Shown here: piece by piece, positions 18,751-27,468 of the stretch
Numbering within the stretch: position 1 is the stretch's first letter
Layout of the letters: every line of letters starts with the position of its first letter
DNA from: Vibrio metoecus
GTDB taxonomy: Bacteria > Pseudomonadota > Gammaproteobacteria > Enterobacterales > Vibrionaceae
Length of the DNA: 64,000 bases
Reading direction: 5' to 3'
Assembly (NCBI RefSeq): GCF_009665255.1
Contig: NZ_CP035686.1
Coordinates: 248,001-312,000, forward strand
Notes under the pieces: generated by a model
What the model was told of the DNA's origin: nothing
Databases searched by the model: none
The model's input: the letters and a program-made list of their open reading frames with translations, nothing else
Translations under genes and position numbers: made by a program

Positions 18751-19563
18751 ATGTCACACCCGATTGAACAACTCGAACAGATCATGAACCGCCTGCGAGA
18801 CCCAGAGCTAGGCTGCCCGTGGGATAAAGAGCAAACCTTTGACACCATTGCGCCATACACCATTGAAGAAACCTTTGAAGTGGTGGATGCCATCACCCAG
18901 CGCGATTGGCCTAACCTGCGTGAAGAGTTGGGGGATTTGCTATTTCAGGTAATTTTCTACAGCCAAATGGCCAAAGAACAAGGCCTGTTTGAGTTTCGTG
19001 ATGTGGTGGATACAGTCAATGAGAAGCTGACGCGCCGTCATCCTCATGTATTTGGAGATGTGACCTTTGAAAATGACGAGCAAATTCACGCCAATTGGGA
19101 GGCAGAAAAAGCCAAAGAAAAAGCGCAAGCAGGCAAAAATGAGCAGAGTATTCTAGACTCTGTACCACGTTCATTGCCCGCGTTATCGCGTGCTCACAAG
19201 ATCCAGAAAAAGTGCGCCAAATACGGATTTGATTGGGACAGCTTAGGTCCGGTTGTCGACAAAGTGCACGAAGAAGTCTCAGAAGTGATGGAAGAAGCGC
19301 TGCAAGTGGATGTGGATACGCAAAAAGTAGAAGAAGAGTTAGGCGATTTATTGTTCGCTACCGTCAATTTAGTGCGCCATTTAGGGCATGACCCTGAAAT
19401 GGCTCTGAGCAAAGCCAACGCCAAATTTGTGCGCCGCTTTCAAGGTGTTGAAAACAAAGCGAGAGCGAAAAATAAGCCACTCCAAGACTTTACTTTGGCT
19501 GAGTTGGACGCGTTTTGGGATCAGGTAAAACTTGAAGAAAAACAGGCGATAAAGTCGTTTTAA
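18751..19563 (+). CDS. mazG: nucleoside triphosphate pyrophosphohydrolase MazG
   Basis: Hydrolyses nucleoside triphosphates to monophosphate and pyrophosphate. It cleans up aberrant dNTPs and influences ppGpp levels. Two MazG domains are present: the first with CPWDKEQTF and EELGDLLFQVIFYSQ, the second with DKVHEEVSEVMEEA and EELGDLLFATVNLVRHLG, each giving an EExxE-x12-ExxD metal site. I chose the ATG at 18751 because of the GAGGAAA SD just upstream; it gives 270 residues starting MSHPIEQLEQIM, like E. coli. The longer frame from 18730 adds seven unlikely residues. Confidence 0.95.
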   Translation: MSHPIEQLEQIMNRLRDPELGCPWDKEQTFDTIAPYTIEETFEVVDAITQRDWPNLREELGDLLFQVIFYSQMAKEQGLFEFRDVVDTVNEKLTRRHPHVFGDVTFENDEQIHANWEAEKAKEKAQAGKNEQSILDSVPRSLPALSRAHKIQKKCAKYGFDWDSLGPVVDKVHEEVSEVMEEALQVDVDTQKVEEELGDLLFATVNLVRHLGHDPEMALSKANAKFVRRFQGVENKARAKNKPLQDFTLAELDAFWDQVKLEEKQAIKSF

Positions 19564-19756
19564 TCGCTGAGCATTAAAAAACAAAGCAAACTCATTGATG
19601 AGCTTACTGGTTGATTAAACTGCTAATTTCTCAATTGCTGAAAAAGAGTCCCGTTTGGGACAAAATTGACTCAGATAATGTGCCGCTTGTGTGGTTCGCT
19701 TCAATTTGGTTTGATTTGAAGCAAAAAATAAAAAATTGAGTGTGATAGATTTCACG

Positions 19757-19785
19757 TTGTGGCAATGGGGGCCTTCTGGTATAGT
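19757..19785 (+). promoter_or_regulatory. candidate sigma-70 promoter for pyrG
   Basis: TTGTGG (19757-19762), 17-base spacer, TATAGT (19780-19785). Transcription would start near 19792, giving a leader of about 50 bases before the pyrG ATG. Upstream, 19564-19756 has no gene but holds a small hairpin (GTCCC 19648-19652 / GGGAC 19657-19661). Confidence 0.5.
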
Positions 19786-19840
19786 TTTGTCCCGTCCAGA
19801 AGAAATCCATTTCCCTCATTCAACCATTTTCAGGTTAAAC

Positions 19841-21478
19841 ATGACGACAAATTATATTTTTGTTACTGGCGGGGTTGTATCCTCTCTAGGTAAAGGTATT
19901 GCAGCGGCATCCCTTGCAGCGATTCTCGAAGCTCGTGGTCTTAAAGTGACCATGATGAAGCTTGACCCTTACATCAACGTTGACCCAGGCACAATGAGCC
20001 CAACTCAACACGGTGAAGTGTTCGTTACGGAAGATGGCGCGGAAACTGACCTAGACCTTGGTCACTACGAGCGTTTCATTCGTACCAAAATGACCAAGCG
20101 CAACAACTTCACTGCAGGTCGTGTTTACGCTGACGTACTGCGCAAAGAGCGTCGCGGCGACTACCTAGGTGCAACCATTCAGGTTATCCCTCATATCACG
20201 AACGCGATCAAAGATCGTGTGATTGCAGGCTCAGAAGGCCACGACATCGCTATCGTTGAAGTTGGCGGTACAGTAGGTGATATCGAATCACTGCCATTCA
20301 TGGAAGCGATCCGTCAGCTAGCAATCGAAGTGGGCCGTGAAAACGCCATGTTCATGCACCTGACGCTGGTTCCTTACCTAGCGGCAGCGGGCGAAGTGAA
20401 AACGAAGCCAACCCAACACTCGGTAAAAGAACTGCTTTCAATCGGTATTCAGCCAGACATTCTGGTTTGCCGTAGCGATCGTATGATCCCAGCGAACGAG
20501 CGTAAGAAGATCGCTCTGTTCTGTAACGTGCCTGAAAAAGCCGTTATCTCTATGAAAGACGTGGATTCTATCTACAAGATCCCACAACTGATCCGTTCTC
20601 AAGGTTTGGATGATTTGGTGTGTGCACGTTTTGGCATTAACGCGCCAGAAGCGGATCTGTCTGAATGGGAACAGGTTATCTATGAAGAAGCGAACCCAAC
20701 CGGTGAAGTGACTATCGGTATGGTCGGTAAGTACATTGAACTGCCAGATGCTTACAAGTCGGTTAACGAAGCGCTGAAACACGCGGGTCTGAAAAACCGT
20801 CTGAGCGTGACCATCAAATACGTGGATTCACAAGACGTTGAAACCAAAGGCACCGATGTGCTGAATGGTCTGGATGCTATTTTGGTGCCGGGTGGTTTTG
20901 GCGATCGTGGTATCGAAGGCAAAATCCGTGCAGCTCAGTATGCACGTGAAAACAAAATTCCTTACCTTGGCATCTGCTTGGGTATGCAAGTGGCACTGAT
21001 CGAATACGCACGCAACGTAGCGGGTATGGAAGGTGCACACTCAACCGAATTCAATAAAAACACCAAATACCCAGTGGTTGGTTTGATCACTGAATGGGTA
21101 GATGGTGAAGGCAATGTCGAAGAGCGTAGCGAGAAATCAGATCTGGGCGGCACTATGCGTCTAGGTTCACAGCTATGCCACCTTGAAAAAGGTACTAAGG
21201 CGTACGAAATGTACGGTAGCGCAACGATCCATGAACGTCATCGCCACCGTTACGAAGTCAACAACCTGCTGCGTCCTCAGATTGAAAAAGCAGGTTTGAA
21301 GGTTTCTGGTCTGTCAGCAGATAAGAAGCTGGTTGAAGTGATTGAGAACCCTGCTCACCCATGGTTTGTAGCAGCGCAGTTCCACCCAGAGTTCACCTCA
21401 ACCCCACGCGATGGTCACCCTCTGTTTGCTGGTTTTGTGAAAGCAGCAGGTCAGTACCAACGCGGTGAATTGAAGTAA
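19841..21478 (+). CDS. pyrG: CTP synthase
   Basis: Makes CTP from UTP, ATP and glutamine. The N-terminal synthetase domain begins TTNYIFVTGGVVSSLGKG (P-loop-like) and contains KLDPYINVDPGTMSP. The C-terminal glutamine amidotransferase domain has the oxyanion segment PGGFGDRG, nucleophile Cys in LGICLGMQVA and the His-Glu pair in FHPEFTS. The ATG at 19841 gives 545 residues, identical to the E. coli length. The open frame continues upstream to 19736 but that part covers the promoter. It sits next to eno as in most gammaproteobacteria. Confidence 0.97.
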   Translation: MTTNYIFVTGGVVSSLGKGIAAASLAAILEARGLKVTMMKLDPYINVDPGTMSPTQHGEVFVTEDGAETDLDLGHYERFIRTKMTKRNNFTAGRVYADVLRKERRGDYLGATIQVIPHITNAIKDRVIAGSEGHDIAIVEVGGTVGDIESLPFMEAIRQLAIEVGRENAMFMHLTLVPYLAAAGEVKTKPTQHSVKELLSIGIQPDILVCRSDRMIPANERKKIALFCNVPEKAVISMKDVDSIYKIPQLIRSQGLDDLVCARFGINAPEADLSEWEQVIYEEANPTGEVTIGMVGKYIELPDAYKSVNEALKHAGLKNRLSVTIKYVDSQDVETKGTDVLNGLDAILVPGGFGDRGIEGKIRAAQYARENKIPYLGICLGMQVALIEYARNVAGMEGAHSTEFNKNTKYPVVGLITEWVDGEGNVEERSEKSDLGGTMRLGSQLCHLEKGTKAYEMYGSATIHERHRHRYEVNNLLRPQIEKAGLKVSGLSADKKLVEVIENPAHPWFVAAQFHPEFTSTPRDGHPLFAGFVKAAGQYQRGELK

Positions 21479-21486
21479 AAGGATAC

Positions 21487-21525
21487 GGGTAGCCACTCTA
21501 GCAGTGTGGCTACCCTTTTAGTTTT
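21487..21525 (+). terminator. terminator or attenuator between pyrG and eno
   Basis: Perfect 10-bp stem GGGTAGCCAC/GTGGCTACCC (21487-21496, 21506-21515), then TTTTAGTTTT. eno probably also has its own promoter, because enolase needs high expression. Confidence 0.75.
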
Positions 21526-21556
21526 GACATTTAAATTCAATTGAGAGGAAACATTA

Positions 21557-22858
21557 ATGTCTAAGATCGTTAAAGTTCTAGGTCGTGAAATCATCGACTC
21601 ACGTGGTAACCCAACGGTAGAAGCAGAAGTTCATCTAGAAGGTGGTTTCGTTGGTATGGCAGCAGCTCCATCTGGTGCTTCTACTGGTTCTCGTGAAGCG
21701 CTTGAACTGCGTGACGGTGACAAGTCTCGTTTCCTAGGTAAAGGCGTTCTGAAAGCGCTGGCTGCGGTTAATGGTCCAATCGCAGACGCTCTGGTTGGCA
21801 AAGATGCAAAAGATCAAGCAACTATTGACCAAATCATGATCGACCTAGACGGTACTGAGAACAAGTCAAACTTCGGTGCAAACGCGATTCTGGCGGTTTC
21901 TCTAGCAAACGCGAAAGCAGCAGCGGCAGCAAAAGGCATGCCTCTGTTTGAGCACATCGCTGAGCTGAACGGCACTCCTGGCGTATTCTCAATGCCTCTA
22001 CCAATGATGAACATCATCAACGGTGGTGAGCACGCTGACAACAACGTAGACATCCAAGAGTTCATGATCCAACCAGTTGGCGCAAAAACTCTGAAAGAAG
22101 CAGTACGTATGGGCGCAGAAGTGTTCCATAACCTAGCTAAAGTACTGAAGTCTAAAGGCTACAACACTGCAGTGGGTGACGAAGGTGGTTTCGCTCCTAA
22201 CCTGAAATCTAACGCAGAAGCGCTAGAAGTTATCGCTGAAGCGGTTGCGGCTGCAGGTTACAAACTGGGTACTGACATCACACTAGCGATGGACTGTGCG
22301 GCTTCTGAGTTCTACGACGCAGAGAAGAAAGAATACAACCTGAAAGGCGAAGGTCGTATCTTCACTTCTAACGGTTTCTCTGATTTCCTAGAAGAGCTGA
22401 CTGAGAAGTTCCCAATCGTTTCTATCGAAGACGGTCTGGACGAGTCTGACTGGGAAGGTTTCGCATACCAAACTGAGAAACTGGGTAAGAAAATCCAAAT
22501 CGTTGGTGACGATCTGTTCGTAACAAACACCAAGATCCTGAAGCGTGGTATCGACAACGGTATCGCTAACTCTATCCTGATCAAGTTCAACCAAATCGGT
22601 TCTCTGACTGAAACTCTGGCTGCGATCAAGATGGCAAAAGATGCTGGTTACACTGCAGTTATCTCTCACCGTTCAGGCGAAACTGAAGACGCAACTATCG
22701 CTGACCTAGCGGTAGGTACTGCTGCAGGTCAAATCAAGACGGGTTCTATGAGCCGTTCTGACCGTGTTGCTAAGTACAACCAACTGATCCGTATTGAAGA
22801 AGCTCTGGGTTCACGTGCTCCTTTCAACGGTCTGAAAGAAGTGAAAGGCCAAGCTTAA
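21557..22858 (+). CDS. eno: enolase
   Basis: Glycolytic enzyme converting 2-phosphoglycerate to phosphoenolpyruvate, also a component of the RNA degradosome in enterics. Landmarks: REIIDSRGNPTVEAEV at the N-terminus, the substrate loop GASTGSREALELRDGD, metal ligands in AMDCAASEF, SIEDGLDESDW and VGDDLFVTN, and the signature ILIKFNQIGSLTET. Length 433 is standard. The codon choice is strongly biased towards highly expressed codons compared with its neighbours, as expected. A GAGAGGAA SD precedes the ATG. Confidence 0.98.
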   Translation: MSKIVKVLGREIIDSRGNPTVEAEVHLEGGFVGMAAAPSGASTGSREALELRDGDKSRFLGKGVLKALAAVNGPIADALVGKDAKDQATIDQIMIDLDGTENKSNFGANAILAVSLANAKAAAAAKGMPLFEHIAELNGTPGVFSMPLPMMNIINGGEHADNNVDIQEFMIQPVGAKTLKEAVRMGAEVFHNLAKVLKSKGYNTAVGDEGGFAPNLKSNAEALEVIAEAVAAAGYKLGTDITLAMDCAASEFYDAEKKEYNLKGEGRIFTSNGFSDFLEELTEKFPIVSIEDGLDESDWEGFAYQTEKLGKKIQIVGDDLFVTNTKILKRGIDNGIANSILIKFNQIGSLTETLAAIKMAKDAGYTAVISHRSGETEDATIADLAVGTAAGQIKTGSMSRSDRVAKYNQLIRIEEALGSRAPFNGLKEVKGQA

Positions 22859-22875
22859 TTTTAAGCGAGCGCCTT

Positions 22876-22940
22876 CGCGACTGTTGACGATAACAGTCTC
22901 GCGATAAAAAACGCCCTGCATTGCAGGGCGTTTTGCTTTC
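22876..22940 (+). terminator. tandem hairpins and terminator after eno
   Basis: A first stem (CGCGACTGTT at 22876-22885 with AACAGTC at 22892-22898) is followed by a perfect 13-bp stem (22908-22920 with 22922-22934) ending in TTTTGCTTTCT. The second stem is palindromic with A- and T-runs on both sides, so it can also stop the convergent cca transcript. Confidence 0.85.
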
Positions 22941-22959
22941 TACGGTTGCGGGCAATGAA

Positions 22960-24171
22960 CTACAGAGCCTCGATTGCCGATACGCGCCGTTTATCCAACT
23001 CTTCTTTGATATGCTTGCCTTGAAAACCATCCGCAATCACGGCTTGAACCTCTACGCCAAGGGCGGCGTGGTAGGCGCGCAGGAAAATCTCACGCTGCGG
23101 ATACGGCTCACTCTCTAAACCTAAACGGCCACGATGATCCGCTTCACAGCACAGTAGCACTTGCTCAAGACGCTCCGGTTTGCGCCACACATCCAAAAGC
23201 CCCAGCACTTTCAGCTTGGTGGCAGGCTTTAACTCGTCGGCACGATGAACATTGGAATGCTGTGCGCACACCGCGAGCGCTAAATCACGAAACTCATTAG
23301 GCACGCGAATGCGCTCGCACAATGATTCAATGATGTTAAGCCCGGTATGGCAGTGCAATTTATGGCTTGGCCATTCAGAAGGTGGCGTCACGCCTTTTCC
23401 TAAATCATGCACTTGCGCGGCAAAACGCACGGGAAGGGAATCAGAAAGTTGTGCGGCTTGTTTGGCGACCATTAACGTGTGAATACCGGTGTCGATCTCT
23501 GGGTGCCATTTTTCCGGTTGTGGCACGCCGAACAAGCGATCGATTTCAGGCAGCACCACCGCCAATGCGCCGCAATCACGTAACACCTGCAAAAACACTT
23601 CGGGATGATTCGTCGAGAGCGATTTATGCCACTCTTGCCAAACGCGCTCAGCGGTTAAGTGCTGTAATTCGCCCGATTGCGCAATCTTCGCCATTAACTG
23701 CATGGTTTCTTCGGCAACGATGAAACCTAGGTGATGCAGCTTGGCCGCAAAGCGCGCCACGCGCAGCACACGCAAGGGGTCTTCCACAAACGCGGGCGAA
23801 ACATGGCGCAGCACTTTCGCGGCGAGATCGCGCTGACCGCCATAAGGATCAATAAGTTGTCCAGAGTCATCTTGCGCCATCGCATTGATGGTCAGATCGC
23901 GGCGCAGCAGATCGTCTTCCAAAGTCACGTCTGGAGCATAGTGGCAAGCAAAGCCGGTGTAACCCACGCCCGTTTTGCGCTCGGTACGAGCAAGGGCATG
24001 TTCTTCTTTACTTTTCGGATGTAAAAACACTGGGAAGTCTTTTCCCACGGCTTGAAAGCCAGCACTGAGCATAGCTTGTGGGCTGCTGCCGACCACCACC
24101 CAATCACGGTCATAAACTGGAAGTTGCAGCAATTGATCGCGCACTGCGCCGCCAACGAGGTAAATTTGCAT
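22960..24171 (-). CDS. cca: multifunctional CCA tRNA nucleotidyltransferase
   Basis: Adds or repairs the 3'-CCA end of tRNAs; the gammaproteobacterial form also has an HD phosphohydrolase domain. N-terminal nucleotidyltransferase motifs: YLVGGAVRDQLL, YDRDWVVVG and the RRDLTINAMA segment. The HD motif is in RFAAQVHDLGKG near residue 225, supporting phosphatase and phosphodiesterase activities. Length 403 compares with 412 in E. coli. It is divergent from gspA, with about 90 bases between them. The neighbourhood (SH3 protein, CYTH protein, glnE, hldE) parallels E. coli ygiM-cca and ygiF-glnE-hldE. Confidence 0.95.
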   Translation of the reverse strand: MQIYLVGGAVRDQLLQLPVYDRDWVVVGSSPQAMLSAGFQAVGKDFPVFLHPKSKEEHALARTERKTGVGYTGFACHYAPDVTLEDDLLRRDLTINAMAQDDSGQLIDPYGGQRDLAAKVLRHVSPAFVEDPLRVLRVARFAAKLHHLGFIVAEETMQLMAKIAQSGELQHLTAERVWQEWHKSLSTNHPEVFLQVLRDCGALAVVLPEIDRLFGVPQPEKWHPEIDTGIHTLMVAKQAAQLSDSLPVRFAAQVHDLGKGVTPPSEWPSHKLHCHTGLNIIESLCERIRVPNEFRDLALAVCAQHSNVHRADELKPATKLKVLGLLDVWRKPERLEQVLLCCEADHRGRLGLESEPYPQREIFLRAYHAALGVEVQAVIADGFQGKHIKEELDKRRVSAIEAL

Positions 24172-24263
24172 CGTAGAGTCTCAAAAAATTGCGCGAATGG
24201 CATTGGCTAATCTTAGTCAGCAATGATACGTTGCACCCACTGCGATGAATAGGGTCAACAAGC

Positions 24264-25853
24264 ATGTATCTGAACTTCTTTGGGTTTGACGAATTACCGT
24301 TTTCTATCGTCCCCAATGCGCGCTATCTCTACCTGAGTCAGCGTCATCAGGAAGCCATAGTACACCTGCAAGCCGGATTGGGCGATGGTGGGGGCTTTGC
24401 CATGCTCACCGGAGAAGTCGGGACGGGAAAAACCACGGTAGCGCGAGCGATTCTGGCGAGTTTGCCGGGCAAAACGCGCGCGGGGATGATCCTCAACCCC
24501 ACTTTCTCGGATCTGGAGCTATTGGAAGCGATCTGCGATGAATTTGAGGTCAGCTATCCGAAGAAGGCGACCTTAAAAAAGCTCACCCAAGTGCTGCATG
24601 AGTTTTTGTTGGCCGAGCACGCACAAGGCATACAAGTGCTCTTGATGATTGATGAAGCGCAGCATTTGGCTCCCGATGTGTTAGAGCAGCTGCGCCTGCT
24701 GACCAATCTAGAAACCGAAAATCATAAGTTGCTCAAAGTGCTGCTGATTGGCCAACCGGAATTGCAAGAGAAGTTGCGAATGCCGCAGTTGCGTCAACTC
24801 GCGCAGCGCATTACCGGCCGCTACCACTTACTGCCGCTGAGTGAAGCGCAAAGCACCGACTACATCCGTTTCCGGCTTGAGCAAGCGGGTGGTAATGTCG
24901 AGCTGTTTAACCGCAAAGCTTGTCAGTGGATTGCCCAACAAACTCACGGTATTCCGCGCTTAATCAATCTGGTGTGTGATGCCGCTTTAAAGCAGGCTTA
25001 TCAAGCGGGCGAGCAGGAACTGAGTTTGGACAGAATCAAACGTGCCTGCCAAGAGGTGATGAGCTTTCAATCTTCTGTCTACCAAGTCACACCCACTAAA
25101 TCACAAACACCGAAGTTATCTTATCTCTCTAGCGCATTAGGCGGTGTTGCCCTTGCCGTGTTACTAGCATGGCAATTACCGCCACAGCTTGAGCGAGCTG
25201 TACAAGCCTATTTCCCTGCGCCAGAGATTGTGCCACCAACCGAACAAACGGTATTTCCACAAGCTCTGCGCAGCGCGTTACTTGATGCGACCAGTAGTGA
25301 AGATGCTGTAGAAACACTATACGCCGTGTGGGGTTTTCAAGCCTCGGTGATGGATCGATTTTGTCAATCGAAGCCGGATGCTCTGCTCTGGTGTGAGCAG
25401 CAAACCGGAGATTGGGCGAGTTTACAAGCGTATGATTTGCCTGCGGTACTGACATTAGTGATTGATGAAGTGCGCACTTATGCTGTGTTGTACCGGTTAA
25501 GTGGTGATCATGCAGAACTCTTGGTGGGAGGTCAGCGTTATCGGATTGCGCGCCAATGGCTAGAGCCGTTATGGCGTGGCCAGTATTCGTTGCTTTGGCA
25601 GGGCGGTTTTTCTCGAACGTTAAAGCAAGGAATGCGAGGGGATGATGTGGCATTGTTGGAAAGTAAATTGGCGCAAGTATTAGGTGAGCCAGAACGCTCT
25701 ACCGATATGTTTGATAAGGATATTTCGCGTAAGGTGGAGTTATTTCAACGTTGGCAGAGTATGCATGTTGATGGCATTGCGGGAAAACAAACCCTGCGTC
25801 GTTTAGAACTGTTGACTCAGCAGCAAGCGCCGAGTTTGAAGGAGGAGGGCTAA
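24264..25853 (+). CDS. gspA: GspA/ExeA-type AAA ATPase of type II secretion
   Basis: Inner-membrane ATPase that, with GspB, helps place the type II secretin through the peptidoglycan (known from Aeromonas ExeAB). The N-terminal AAA domain has Walker A GEVGTGKTT near residue 50 and Walker B LLMIDEAQHL near 128. A single membrane segment lies at about 290-306. The periplasmic part ends with a peptidoglycan-binding domain (KQGMRGDDVALLESKL to VDGIAGKQTLRRLELL). The start codon begins MYLNFFGFDELPFSIVPN, typical of the family. The stop overlaps the gspB start by one base (TAATG). The core secretion operon is not in this window. Confidence 0.9.
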   Translation: MYLNFFGFDELPFSIVPNARYLYLSQRHQEAIVHLQAGLGDGGGFAMLTGEVGTGKTTVARAILASLPGKTRAGMILNPTFSDLELLEAICDEFEVSYPKKATLKKLTQVLHEFLLAEHAQGIQVLLMIDEAQHLAPDVLEQLRLLTNLETENHKLLKVLLIGQPELQEKLRMPQLRQLAQRITGRYHLLPLSEAQSTDYIRFRLEQAGGNVELFNRKACQWIAQQTHGIPRLINLVCDAALKQAYQAGEQELSLDRIKRACQEVMSFQSSVYQVTPTKSQTPKLSYLSSALGGVALAVLLAWQLPPQLERAVQAYFPAPEIVPPTEQTVFPQALRSALLDATSSEDAVETLYAVWGFQASVMDRFCQSKPDALLWCEQQTGDWASLQAYDLPAVLTLVIDEVRTYAVLYRLSGDHAELLVGGQRYRIARQWLEPLWRGQYSLLWQGGFSRTLKQGMRGDDVALLESKLAQVLGEPERSTDMFDKDISRKVELFQRWQSMHVDGIAGKQTLRRLELLTQQQAPSLKEEG

Positions 25854-26614
25854 TGTCAAAAGTGATGAATGCCTTGAAGCAATCTCAGCAAGAGTATCTG
25901 CGGACTCAGCCAGCGACCTATCGCACTTCTACAGAACAAGAACCGAGCTCCTTGACGTCATGGCGTTGGTTGCACTTAATGCTGTGGCTAGTGCCGGGAA
26001 TCGTTACCGCGGGAGTGATGATTTACCAACGTTATGAACAAGTGCAGCAGGACGTCACAATGCGGCAAACCGAGCCGAGCATTGTGCAGGTTGATGCTCC
26101 ATTGGAGCGGTTAGCCTATCCAGAATGGGGCGATCTGCAACCCACTTTTGTTGAGCCGGTATTGACGCAAACGAGCCGTGTGGAGGATTCCATTTCCTTT
26201 GAGGAAAAAACCGTAACGCCCCCTGCAACTTTAGGTACATCACCGCAACTGGCAGCAAATGACGGTTTAGGCGATCTGGATTTAACCCAGCTCTCTCCCG
26301 AATTAGCATTGCGAGTTCAAGCCATCATGCGCGATCAACCGGTGCCAGCCGCTGCTAAGCCGGAGTCTTCTGTGGTGGTGCTCACTCAGCACAGCGATCG
26401 TTACCAAGGCCGTTTACCCGCACTGAATTTCCAGATGCATGCCTTTTCCAGTAATGAACAAAAACGCTGGGTGAAAGTAAATGGTGTTGAACACCGTGAA
26501 GGGGAGATGTTAGCTCCCGAGGTGAAGTTAGAAAGCATTAAACCGCAAAGCAGTGTGATTCTATTTGCAGGCGAGCAGATAGAAATTCCCGCACTGCATG
26601 ATTGGAAAGGCTAA
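25853..26614 (+). CDS. gspB: GspB/ExeB-type secretion assembly protein
   Basis: Partner of the GspA ATPase. The 253-residue protein has a short cytoplasmic N-terminus, one membrane segment at about residues 40-60 (HLMLWLVPGIVTAGVMIYQ), a proline- and glutamine-rich periplasmic linker and a conserved C-terminal GspB domain (LPALNFQMHAFSSNEQKR through AGEQIEIPAL). It is translationally coupled to gspA through a one-base overlap, with GGAGG as SD inside the gspA end. The transcript ends at a long perfect hairpin. Confidence 0.88.
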   Translation: MSKVMNALKQSQQEYLRTQPATYRTSTEQEPSSLTSWRWLHLMLWLVPGIVTAGVMIYQRYEQVQQDVTMRQTEPSIVQVDAPLERLAYPEWGDLQPTFVEPVLTQTSRVEDSISFEEKTVTPPATLGTSPQLAANDGLGDLDLTQLSPELALRVQAIMRDQPVPAAAKPESSVVVLTQHSDRYQGRLPALNFQMHAFSSNEQKRWVKVNGVEHREGEMLAPEVKLESIKPQSSVILFAGEQIEIPALHDWKG

Positions 26615-26630
26615 GCTACGATAAGATTGA

Positions 26631-26672
26631 GATATAAAAAAACGGTCACAGACGTGACCGTTTTTTTATATC
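26631..26672. terminator. perfect bidirectional terminator
   Basis: 19-base arms (26631-26649 and 26654-26672) match perfectly around a 4-base AGAC loop, with seven A before and seven T after the GC core CGGTCAC. It serves gspB on the plus strand and the SH3 gene on the minus strand. Confidence 0.92.
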
Positions 26673-26692
26673 TTTGTGTCGTAGGGGGCCTA

Positions 26693-27301
26693 TTATGCCC
26701 AGCCAGCAGGATGGCGTTTACGACGTGGAATGATATGTGGCAATACAAGACCAAGCAGTAAACCAATACCGGCAACACCACCACCGTAAGTGAAGTATTT
26801 CAGTAATAGGTCTTCTTTTTGCGTATCGAGCTTGGCGCGCAGCTCACGAATTTCTGTTTGTGATTCGGTCAACTGCTTACTGATATCGCCATAGCTGCGT
26901 TCTAGATCGGCGATTTGTTGATTGCGTAATTCAAGTGATTCCGCTAGCCCAGTTTTTTCACTATCGGCATTTTGACGCGCATTCGCGAGCTGATTCTTCA
27001 CTTCTGCCAGCTCTTTTTCTAGAGCAGGTAAACGCAATGCAGTGCTGATTTCACGGGTCACAAAACGGCTTTCTACCCAACCTGTACGGCCACGCTCATC
27101 GGCAATTTGGCTGTAACCACTCTCTTTGTTCACGTCGAGTAGCTTAACTTTTTCCCCCGCATCAATGCTGCCAAGGATACGGTATTGATTACTTGGGCCT
27201 GAATGCATGTAAGTGAAGAGTTTGTCCGCGATGTAGCGGTCTTGCGCGAACGTTGGTGCGGCCAACATGGATAAGAGCACCATGCAGAACAGTTTTTTCA
27301 C
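26693..27301 (-). CDS. SH3-domain membrane protein (YgiM family)
   Basis: 202-residue envelope protein of the TIGR04211/YgiM type; function not established. A signal peptide (MKKLFCMVLLSMLAAPTFA) is followed by a bacterial SH3 domain (about 22-90; LDVNKESGYSQIADERGRTG, WVESRFV) and a coiled coil (about 95-165). A C-terminal membrane anchor (GGGVAGIGLLLGLVLPHIIP) ends with a positively charged tail. This layout places the SH3 domain in the periplasm, perhaps contacting peptidoglycan. In E. coli the homologue ygiM neighbours cca, and a similar arrangement is seen here. Confidence 0.85.
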   Translation of the reverse strand: MKKLFCMVLLSMLAAPTFAQDRYIADKLFTYMHSGPSNQYRILGSIDAGEKVKLLDVNKESGYSQIADERGRTGWVESRFVTREISTALRLPALEKELAEVKNQLANARQNADSEKTGLAESLELRNQQIADLERSYGDISKQLTESQTEIRELRAKLDTQKEDLLLKYFTYGGGVAGIGLLLGLVLPHIIPRRKRHPAGWA

Positions 27302-27393
27302 AGTAAATCCCTTAATTTAAAGATAGATTTGGCGATAAGTCTCATAAAGTTTGTGGCAAATAGTATGCAGTTTTGGCAAGCGCTGCAACAAAG

Positions 27394-27414
27394 AAGGGAG
27401 GCAAAGCCTCCCTT
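27394..27414 (-). terminator. terminator after pit (minus strand)
   Basis: 9-bp stem AAGGGAGGC/GCCTCCCTT with a 3-base loop. On the minus strand it is followed by CTTTGTTG. Confidence 0.6.
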
Positions 27415-27468
27415 TCTGTGCGATTGAGTCAATAATGACAGTTCGCTAACACTACGCTTACGTGTGTT

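Noticed and set aside
19736..19840. N-terminal extension of CTP synthase
   Set aside because: The extra frame covers the promoter; the family start is at 19841.
25129..25653. 174-codon ORF opposite gspA
   Set aside because: Fully inside the gspA periplasmic coding region on the other strand, no SD or motif.
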